This document shows positions 57,826-64,000 of a stretch of DNA of 64,000 nt, one piece after another. The DNA comes from Geomicrobium sediminis (GTDB lineage Bacteria; Bacillota; Bacilli; Bacillales; Marinococcaceae), in the NCBI RefSeq assembly GCF_016908595.1, contig NZ_JAFBEC010000013.1:20002-84001 (forward strand). The letters are read 5' to 3'. The number at the start of each line of letters is the position of its first letter. Position 1 is the stretch's first letter. Position numbers and translations under genes: made by a program. The notes beneath the pieces are model-generated. The model was not told the origin of the DNA. It did no database searches and saw only the letters and a list, made by a program, of their open reading frames with translations.

Positions 57826-59532
57826 GTGGTAAAGAAAACACAATGGTTGTTTTTAGTAATGATTTTTACAATGGGGATGTTACTTGCTGCTTGTGGAGGT
57901 AGCGATGAAGGCGCAGAAACAGGCGCTGATGAAGGAACTGAGCCTGATACAGAAGAAACAGATGGTGAAGATGTAGAGGACATTGATGATGAAAATGGAG
58001 ACTCCGCTGCAACTGGAGAACCTGTTGAAGGTGGCGAAATCATTGTTGGTTCAGATGCTGAACCGAACGGTTTAACACCTGCTACGGTTTCAGATACAGC
58101 ATCGCGTGATGCTCATGACCTTGTACATGCTGCCCTTTATCGTCAAACAGTAGAGGGATTTGATGTAGAACCAGATGTTGCAGTTGATTTACCGGAAGTT
58201 TCTGAAGATGGTTTAGAGCAAGTTATTGAACTGCGTGACGATGTGTTTTTTAGTGATGGTGAGCAACTAACAGCAGATGATGTTGTCTTCACTGTAGGTA
58301 TTTATCTTATGGAAGATTATGCAGGTACATCGACGACTTTATTCGAGCGTGTTGAGAATGTAGAAGCAACTGATGAGTATGAAGTTACGTTTACGATGAG
58401 CGAACCAGATGCTGCATTAACAGCTTCTTTAGAGCAAGCCCCAATTGTTCCAGAACATATTCTTGGAGATCTCGAGACGTATGCAGAGATCGAAGAGCAT
58501 GAAGCGAGTACGACAGATGCAGTTATCGGTGCAGGTCCTTACGTGATGACGGACTGGACAGTAGGTCAATATATTAACTATGAGGCACGTGATGATTATC
58601 ACAATGAAGGCCCATATATTCAAAATATTACATGGCGTATCGGGGATACAGATGCTCAACTAGCGATGTTACAAGCTGGAGAGATTGATATTATGAATGC
58701 AGCACCGCAAGATGTGGTAACTGTAGAATCAATAGATGGTTATAATTTGGCAGAAGAGCCACAATTCGGCTACAACTACATTGGTTATAACCAACGTAAT
58801 GAATTATTTGAGTCCGCAAATGTTCGTCGTGCGTTAACGATGGCGATTAATCGTGAAGCAATCATTGACGGAATTATGGATGGTCACGGAACAGTAGCAG
58901 AGTTCCCACACAGTCCAGAAGGTCCAATTTATTCTGATGAGATTGAGTCGATCCCTTTTGATCAAGAAGGAGCACTTGAACTTCTTGCTGAAGAAGGATG
59001 GGAACAAAATGACAGTGGTCAACTCGTTAACGGTGATGGTGATGTATTTGCATTCAGTCTATTAACGAACTCTGAGGCACTTGTACGTACAGATTGGATC
59101 GTAGCAGTACAACAAATGCTTGGAGAAATTGGTATAGAGGTAGAGACTGAAACAATGGAATTTGGTGCTTATTTAGACCGTATTAATCCTCCTAATTGGG
59201 ACTTCGATGCCATAGCAGGTGCTTGGAGCCTATCACTTGATCCAAATATGGAATCATTATTCCATTCTAGAAATATTGAATCAGGTCAAAATAACATTGC
59301 CTATGAGAGCGAAGAATTTGATGAGTTATCAACAGATAACCGTGCAATCTTAGACGTTGATGAGCGTATGGAAACGTTGCAACAAGCAGCAATGCAAGTA
59401 GCAGAAGATCAAGTTTATACGTTTATGTATTATCCAACAGAATTCCAAGCGTATCGAGACAACATTCAAAACCATAGCTACAACTCAAGAGCAGGTCTGT
59501 TCCGAGTTCAAGAATGGTGGATTGAGGAGTAA
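57826..59532 (+). CDS. oppA: Peptide-binding lipoprotein OppA
   Basis: 568-residue extracytoplasmic solute-binding protein (SBP family 5), GTG start with AAAGGGGGA upstream. Lipoprotein signal ending LLAAC (lipid Cys23). The next ~45 residues are a Gly/Asp/Glu/Thr linker with almost no hydrophobic or basic residues. The SBP_bac_5 fold follows, with YRQTVEGFDVEPDVAVDLPEV, ADDVVFTVGIYL and ANVRRALTMAINREAI. The very acidic linker and surface suggest function outside the cell at high pH or salt. The substrate (di- or oligopeptides, or similar) is not certain. Confidence 0.92.
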   Translation: MVKKTQWLFLVMIFTMGMLLAACGGSDEGAETGADEGTEPDTEETDGEDVEDIDDENGDSAATGEPVEGGEIIVGSDAEPNGLTPATVSDTASRDAHDLVHAALYRQTVEGFDVEPDVAVDLPEVSEDGLEQVIELRDDVFFSDGEQLTADDVVFTVGIYLMEDYAGTSTTLFERVENVEATDEYEVTFTMSEPDAALTASLEQAPIVPEHILGDLETYAEIEEHEASTTDAVIGAGPYVMTDWTVGQYINYEARDDYHNEGPYIQNITWRIGDTDAQLAMLQAGEIDIMNAAPQDVVTVESIDGYNLAEEPQFGYNYIGYNQRNELFESANVRRALTMAINREAIIDGIMDGHGTVAEFPHSPEGPIYSDEIESIPFDQEGALELLAEEGWEQNDSGQLVNGDGDVFAFSLLTNSEALVRTDWIVAVQQMLGEIGIEVETETMEFGAYLDRINPPNWDFDAIAGAWSLSLDPNMESLFHSRNIESGQNNIAYESEEFDELSTDNRAILDVDERMETLQQAAMQVAEDQVYTFMYYPTEFQAYRDNIQNHSYNSRAGLFRVQEWWIEE

Positions 59533-59545
59533 ATCTTCATTCAAG

Positions 59546-59579
59546 AAGTGAAGAGGGGGAAGCCTCTCTTCACTTTTTT
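59546..59579 (+). terminator. Partial terminator between oppA and oppB
   Basis: 10-bp perfect stem AAGTGAAGAG/CTCTTCACTT (59546-59555 with 59566-59575), extended by G-C pairs inside, followed by Ts. In opp operons such hairpins keep the binding protein in excess over the permeases. Confidence 0.8.
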
Positions 59580-59598
59580 ATAAAAGGAGATTTGAATC

Positions 59599-60546
59599 AT
59601 GACTACATATATTATTAGAAGGCTATTAATCACAATTCCACTGCTCATTGCAATTTCAATTATTACGTTTGCACTAATGCAATTTGCACCAGGGAGCCCT
59701 GCAGTGTTGGATGTCGATCCAAACGTTCCACCTGAGGCTCGCGAGGCGCAAATTGAAGCAATGGGATTAAATGAACCTTTACCAGTTCAGTATGCCCGTT
59801 GGATTAGCGGGGTTGTTACTGGAGATTTCGGTAATTCTTACATTACGAAACGACCCGTTTCTGACATGCTTTTAGAACGATTACCAAACACGTTAATCTT
59901 GATGACCGCGGCAACGATATTAGCGATCATTATCGCAATTCCAATTGGTATTATTTCAGCGGTTCGTCAGTATACAAAAACAGATTATGCAATTACACTT
60001 GTCTCATTTGCAGGTGTAGCTGTTCCAAACTTTTGGATCGGTTTAATGCTTATCATGTTTTTAAGTGTCCAATTTGGATGGTTCCCTGTTGGTGGTGTAC
60101 AAACCTTAAATGCAGATTTTAATATAATGGATCGAATACATCATTTATTTTTACCTGCACTCGTTTTAGCCACTGCCGATACGGCACAACTTACTAGATA
60201 TACGAGAACGAGCATGTTAGAAGTGAAAAATCAAGATTATATTCGTACAGCGAGAGCGAAAGGCTTTAAAGAAAGTAAGGTAATACTCAAGCACGGTCTT
60301 AGAAATGCTTTATTGCCTCTTATTACGTTAATTGCGATTATGTTGCCGACGTTGATTGGCGGTTCAGTCGTTGTAGAGAGTGTGTTCTCATGGCCTGGAT
60401 TAGGGGATTTATTTATGACGAGTGTTAATCAACGAGATTATCCAGTTATTATGATTATCACGATGTTAACAGCCGTTCTTGTTGTTATCGGTAACCTTAT
60501 TGCCGACATTCTATATGCAATCGTTGATCCACGGATCGAGTATTAG
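59599..60546 (+). CDS. oppB: Oligopeptide ABC transporter permease OppB
   Basis: 315 residues, six helices. N-terminal MTTYIIRRLLITIPLLIAISIITFALMQFAPG is typical of the OppB/DppB family. The ATPase-coupling EAA loop is YIRTARAKGFKESKVILKHGLRNALLPLIT near residue 212-240. AAAAGGAGA precedes the ATG. Pairs with OppC; 15 bases separate them. Confidence 0.94.
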   Translation: MTTYIIRRLLITIPLLIAISIITFALMQFAPGSPAVLDVDPNVPPEAREAQIEAMGLNEPLPVQYARWISGVVTGDFGNSYITKRPVSDMLLERLPNTLILMTAATILAIIIAIPIGIISAVRQYTKTDYAITLVSFAGVAVPNFWIGLMLIMFLSVQFGWFPVGGVQTLNADFNIMDRIHHLFLPALVLATADTAQLTRYTRTSMLEVKNQDYIRTARAKGFKESKVILKHGLRNALLPLITLIAIMLPTLIGGSVVVESVFSWPGLGDLFMTSVNQRDYPVIMIITMLTAVLVVIGNLIADILYAIVDPRIEY

Positions 60547-60561
60547 GGAGGATTAAAGATT

Positions 60562-61482
60562 ATGGACCAATTACAACATCGAAAACTTGAACCTATGACC
60601 CCTAATAATAATCATGATAATCTTGGAAAACATCGTTCGATGCTTGGAATATTCGTTGTTAAGTTTTTTCAAAATAAATTAGCGGTTCTAGGTTTAGTGA
60701 TGCTCTTACTCATTATCGGTTCGGCAGTATTTGCACCACTACTTGCACCACATGATCCAAACTATCAAATATTAACAGCTCGTCTGCACGAACCGAGTGC
60801 TGAATATCCACTTGGAGCCGATCAACTCGGAAGAGATTTACTTAGTCGTTTACTATATGCTGGACAAATGTCTTTACTTGTTGGTTTTGCTGCAATGGCA
60901 AGTGCAACATTTATTGGTGCAACAATGGGAGCAATTGCTGGTTATTTTGGTGGGATTATTGATAGTATTATTATGAGAATTGTAGATATTCTTTTTTCAT
61001 TCCCGAACATCTTTCTAATGATTACGTTAGTAGCGCTATTCCGTCCAAGTCCTTTTTGGCTTATTGTTTCTTTTGCCGTATTAGGATGGATGAGTACGGC
61101 AAGGTTAATTCGTGGTGAAATGCTATCTCTTAAAAAACGAGAATTCGTACTAGCTGCAAGAACGCTAGGCATCTCGAAATGGCGCATCATTTTTAATCAC
61201 ATCATGCCAAACGCCATTGGACCATTGATTGTTGCAGCGACACTTGCTGTAGGGCAGTTTATTATTGCTGAATCAACGCTAAGTTTCCTTGGTATTGGAA
61301 TTAGTCCACCAACGGCAACGTGGGGAAATATGTTAACTGCAGCACAAAATTTAACGATCTTCCAAACGGCATGGTGGTACCCGCTTTTCCCTGGTCTTAT
61401 GATCTTCCTTACCGTTCTGAGTTTTAACTTTGTTGGAGACGGTTTGCGAGATGCACTAGACCCTCGTGTTGTTGAGAAATAA
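60562..61482 (+). CDS. oppC: Oligopeptide ABC transporter permease OppC
   Basis: 306 residues. An N-terminal polar cytoplasmic segment (about 1-28) precedes the first helix, then HDPNYQILTARLHEPSAEYPLGADQLGRDLLSRLLYAGQMSL, the OppC_N and periplasmic-type signature. EAA loop is FVLAARTLGISKWRIIFNHIMPNAIGPLIV. Six helices in total. Last gene of oppDFABC, followed by a strong terminator. Confidence 0.94.
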   Translation: MDQLQHRKLEPMTPNNNHDNLGKHRSMLGIFVVKFFQNKLAVLGLVMLLLIIGSAVFAPLLAPHDPNYQILTARLHEPSAEYPLGADQLGRDLLSRLLYAGQMSLLVGFAAMASATFIGATMGAIAGYFGGIIDSIIMRIVDILFSFPNIFLMITLVALFRPSPFWLIVSFAVLGWMSTARLIRGEMLSLKKREFVLAARTLGISKWRIIFNHIMPNAIGPLIVAATLAVGQFIIAESTLSFLGIGISPPTATWGNMLTAAQNLTIFQTAWWYPLFPGLMIFLTVLSFNFVGDGLRDALDPRVVEK

Positions 61483-61492
61483 ACACCATCTT

Positions 61493-61534
61493 TCACTTAC
61501 AATGCTTTGAAAGAAGCGTTGTAAGTGATTTTTA
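61493..61534 (+). terminator. Terminator of the opp operon
   Basis: 15-bp stem with one G·T-type mismatch (61493-61507 with 61514-61528) followed by TTTTT. Confidence 0.92.
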
Positions 61535-61551
61535 TATGGTTAAATTCCTAA

Positions 61552-61592
61552 ATAAAAACCCGTAACTAGTAGAGCTAGTTACGGGTTTTTAT
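61552..61592. terminator. Bidirectional terminator, mainly for malate synthase
   Basis: 15-bp perfect stem AAAACCCGTAACTAG/CTAGTTACGGGTTTT (61555-61569 with 61575-61589) flanked by A and T runs. It ends at the glcB stop codon. Confidence 0.92.
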
Positions 61593-63760
61593 TATTTGAC
61601 GGCTAATTTTTGTTTGGCTTCTTTTCTTCGTTGATGAAGAATTGGTTCCGTGTAGCCGCTCGGTTGTTCTTTTCCTTTGAAGACGAGATCACATGCAGCC
61701 TGGAATGCAACAGAGTCTTCAAAGTTTGGTGCCATATTACGGTATGCTGGATCGTCGGCATTTTGTTCATCTACCACTTTGGCCATCCGCTTCATCGTCT
61801 CCATTACTTGTTCTTCATTTGTTAAGCCGTGATAAAGCCAGTTGCACATGTGCTGACTAGATATACGCAGTGTCGCTCGGTCTTCCATTAAACCAACATC
61901 ATTAATGTCTGGAACGGTAGAACAGCCGACACCGTGCTCAACCCAACGGACGACATAACCGAGAATACCTTGTGCGTTGTTGTTCAGTTCTTGTTGAATG
62001 TCTTCTTGGCTATACGTCTCTTTTGTTGTTGGGATTTGTAAAATGTCTTCTAGATAATCGGTATGGTCATCTAGTAATGTTTCTTGAACGGATTGAACGT
62101 CAATTTGATGGTAATGCATCGCATGCAACGTAGCTGCAGTAGGGGAAGGAACCCAAGCTGTATTTGCACCTGCGCGTAGTTGACCGCCTTTTTGTTCGAT
62201 CATTGCGTTCATCAGGTTAGGCATTGCCCACATTCCTTTACCGATTTGGGCCTTGCCTTGGAAACCACTATTTAACCCGTGTTGGACGTTTGATTTCTCA
62301 TACGAGTTTAACCATGTGCTTCCTTTCATTGCGGCTTTTGGAATGACAGCTCCTGCTTCCATCGACGTATGAATCTCATCTCCCGTACGATCTAGGAAAC
62401 CTGTGTTAATAAAGACCGTTCGTTCTTTAGCAGCTTGAATACAAGCTTTTAGATTCAAAGATGTTCGACGTTCTTCATCCATGATCCCTACTTTAAGTGT
62501 GTAGCGATCTAAGTTTAGAATATCTTCGATCCGATTAAAGAGGCTATTCGTAAAAGCAACTTCTTTTGATCCGTGCATTTTCGGCTTTACGATATAAATC
62601 GAACCAGTTCTTGAGTTTTGGAAAGCGTTTGTTTTTTTGAGATCATGGAGCGCAATAAGGCTCGTAATCATTCCGTCCATGATGCCCTCAGGTGTTTCAT
62701 TGTCATGTTCATCTAAAATTGCGTCAGTCGTCATGAGGTGACCGACGTTTCTAATAAATAATAAGGAACGACCGTGCAATGAAATCGATGCGCCATTTGG
62801 ACTCGTATAATTCCGATCATTGTTTAGCTTACGGGTGATCGATTTCCCGTCTTTCTCAAATGTCGTCTCTAAAGTACCTTTCATTAGACCGAGCCAGTTG
62901 CGGTAAACGAGTACTTTATCTTCTGCATCTACAGCGGTTACAGAATCTTCGCAGTCAATAATCGTCGTAATTGCCGATTCCAAAATAACATCTTTAAGTC
63001 CTGATAAATCAGACTTTCCGATTGGATGATTTCGATCAATTTGAAGCTCAAGATGATTGTTGTTATTAAGGAATAATAGAGAAGAAGGATCTTCTTCTGT
63101 CCCATTAAACCCAACGAACTGTGATGGTGTCTTTAACGGGACTTGCTTCGACGCCATCGTAGCAATGATTTGTTGTTCTGAAATACTGTAAGATGTAACG
63201 TCTTTATGGCTACCATCTTGTAAAGGCAGTGCTTGATCAAGGAATGACTTCGCGTAATCAACGACTTTCTCGCCTCGTACAGGATTGTATGAAGCACCTT
63301 GAGTAGCCCCATTTTCTTCTGAGATAATATCGCTTCCATAAAGAGCATCATATAAGCTTCCAAAACGAGCGTTGGCAGCATTTAACGCATAACGAGCGTT
63401 GTTAACAGGGACGACTAGCTGTGGCCCAGCTTGGTTTGTAATTTCCGTGTCGACATTTTTAGTTGTAATTTCAATAGGAGCAGTTAGCTCTTCAAGGTAG
63501 CCAATGTCTTTAAGGAAATTGACGTATTCACTGGAGTGCTCTTTACCTGATTTTTGTTTGTGCCAGTCGTTTATCTTCTGTTGTAACGTTTCTCGCTCTT
63601 GCAGTAAGCTTTTGTTTTCAGCTTGGTACTCACTGAGTAAAAGATCGTATTGTTGCCAAAAGTATTCAGCAGTAATTCCAGTTCCGGGAATTACGTCTTC
63701 ATTCACAAATCGGTAAAGTTGATCGTCTATTTTTATATTTCCGACTACTTTATACGTCAT
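61592..63760 (-). CDS. glcB: Malate synthase G
   Basis: 722 residues, monomeric type G enzyme condensing glyoxylate and acetyl-CoA to malate. Family blocks: VVPVNNARYALNAANARFGSLYDALYG, IIDCEDSVTAVDAEDKVLVYRNWLGLMKG (magnesium-binding Glu/Asp region), MHGSKEVAFTN, LKVGIMDEERRTSLNLKACI, GFLDRTGDEIHTSMEAG (catalytic Asp/Glu region), and GVGCSTVPDINDVGLMEDRATLRISSQH. Length matches MSG (about 723). No isocitrate lyase or glycolate oxidase lies next to it in the window, so the source of glyoxylate is unknown. Upstream, GTTATTCAATAAC (63813-63825) is a possible operator. Confidence 0.95.
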   Translation of the reverse strand: MTYKVVGNIKIDDQLYRFVNEDVIPGTGITAEYFWQQYDLLLSEYQAENKSLLQERETLQQKINDWHKQKSGKEHSSEYVNFLKDIGYLEELTAPIEITTKNVDTEITNQAGPQLVVPVNNARYALNAANARFGSLYDALYGSDIISEENGATQGASYNPVRGEKVVDYAKSFLDQALPLQDGSHKDVTSYSISEQQIIATMASKQVPLKTPSQFVGFNGTEEDPSSLLFLNNNNHLELQIDRNHPIGKSDLSGLKDVILESAITTIIDCEDSVTAVDAEDKVLVYRNWLGLMKGTLETTFEKDGKSITRKLNNDRNYTSPNGASISLHGRSLLFIRNVGHLMTTDAILDEHDNETPEGIMDGMITSLIALHDLKKTNAFQNSRTGSIYIVKPKMHGSKEVAFTNSLFNRIEDILNLDRYTLKVGIMDEERRTSLNLKACIQAAKERTVFINTGFLDRTGDEIHTSMEAGAVIPKAAMKGSTWLNSYEKSNVQHGLNSGFQGKAQIGKGMWAMPNLMNAMIEQKGGQLRAGANTAWVPSPTAATLHAMHYHQIDVQSVQETLLDDHTDYLEDILQIPTTKETYSQEDIQQELNNNAQGILGYVVRWVEHGVGCSTVPDINDVGLMEDRATLRISSQHMCNWLYHGLTNEEQVMETMKRMAKVVDEQNADDPAYRNMAPNFEDSVAFQAACDLVFKGKEQPSGYTEPILHQRRKEAKQKLAVK

Positions 63761-63812
63761 AAATTCCTCTCCTCTAACTTCAAGTTTAATTTGTACCTTT
63801 AGTGTACCGTCT

Positions 63813-63825
63813 GTTATTCAATAAC
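63813..63825. promoter_or_regulatory. Palindrome upstream of malate synthase, possible operator
   Basis: GTTATT-C-AATAAC is a perfect 13-base palindrome about 55 bases upstream of the glcB ATG. No regulator is known for it here. Confidence 0.4.
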
Positions 63826-63874
63826 GGAAATACATATTTGGAATGAACAATATGCTTGTTAGTTATAGTCGATG

Positions 63875-63904
63875 TAAAAAAAGACATAACACAAATGTGT
63901 TATG
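63875..63904 (-). terminator. Terminator of a minus-strand gene beyond the right edge
   Basis: 9-bp perfect stem CATAACACA/TGTGTTATG followed on the minus strand by a T-run. No gene for it lies inside the window. Confidence 0.75.
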
Positions 63905-63914
63905 CCAGATTGTC

Positions 63915-63949
63915 GAGAAAGCCTTGGTTCTGTGAACCAAGGCTTTCTC
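63915..63949. terminator. Strong hairpin near the right edge
   Basis: 16-bp perfect stem GAGAAAGCCTTGGTTC/GAACCAAGGCTTTCTC with a 3-base loop. The tail is only moderately T-rich on either strand. It could be a second terminator of a gene outside the window. 63761-64000 holds no gene. Confidence 0.6.
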
Positions 63950-64000
63950 TTATGGTCTTTGAATTGGTTCCAATGACGATTTTTTTGGTGAAAAGTATAA

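Overview
The window is the replication-origin region of a low-to-moderate GC Gram-positive chromosome, almost certainly an endospore-forming member of the Bacillaceae. The gene order is the classical Bacillus oriC layout: walRKHIJ-htrC-rlmH, purA-dnaB-rplI-gdpP-yybS, rpsR-ssb-rpsF, ychF, yyaC, parB-parA-noc-rsmG-mnmG-mnmE-khpB-yidC-rnpA-rpmH | oriC | dnaA-dnaN-yaaA-recF-remB-gyrB-gyrA-yaaC-guaB-dacA-serS. Sporulation is implied by a YyaC spore protease-like protein, the SpoIIIJ-type YidC and two perfect Spo0A boxes inside oriC. Several secreted or C-terminal regions are unusually rich in Asp/Glu (OppA linker, GyrA tail, DacA, WalH/WalI), which fits an alkaliphile or halophile. I do not name a species.

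Layout. Positions 1-9.4 kb (minus strand): a truncated AbrB-type membrane protein, ung, a hypothetical membrane protein whose 3' end overlaps a parS site, rlmH, htrC and the walRKHIJ cell-wall two-component operon. 9.5-9.9 kb: a tRNA-Lys/Asp/Phe operon with its own promoter and terminator. 10-14 kb: accessory genes (MFS transporter with an ArsR-like regulator, an acetyltransferase, an aldehyde dehydrogenase). 14-21.6 kb: purA, dnaB, rplI, gdpP, yybS and the rpsF-ssb-rpsR operon. 21.7-22.7 kb: the decayed remains of a NERD-domain gene. 22.7-23.8 kb: a padR-DUF4188 gene pair. 23.8-30 kb: ychF, a DUF951 gene, two or three membrane proteins, yyaC and a class III aminotransferase. 30-39.6 kb: the ParABS/Noc and tRNA-modification block ending in yidC-rnpA-rpmH. 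39.6-41.8 kb: a bipartite oriC around dnaA. 41.8-54.9 kb: the rightward dnaN-to-serS block, with a serine T-box. 55-61.5 kb: an Lrp-type regulator and an oligopeptide ABC transporter. 61.6-63.8 kb: malate synthase G.

Transcription runs mostly away from oriC on both arms: minus strand to the left of 39.6 kb, plus strand to the right of 40.2 kb. Exceptions are the acetyltransferase, padR pair and yyaC on the left, and yaaC and malate synthase on the right. Replication initiation (DnaA, oriC, Spo0A boxes, distal DnaA-box clusters), segregation (ParA, ParB, parS) and nucleoid occlusion (Noc and a perfect Noc-binding palindrome built into the guaB terminator) are all visible here and probably work as one cell-cycle module. 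No rRNA operon lies between gyrA and guaB, where B. subtilis has one. I saw no CRISPR array, intact insertion sequence or prophage, and no convincing new multigene system. The most interesting signals are regulatory sites superimposed on other features. All searches were done by eye, so weak sites may have been missed.
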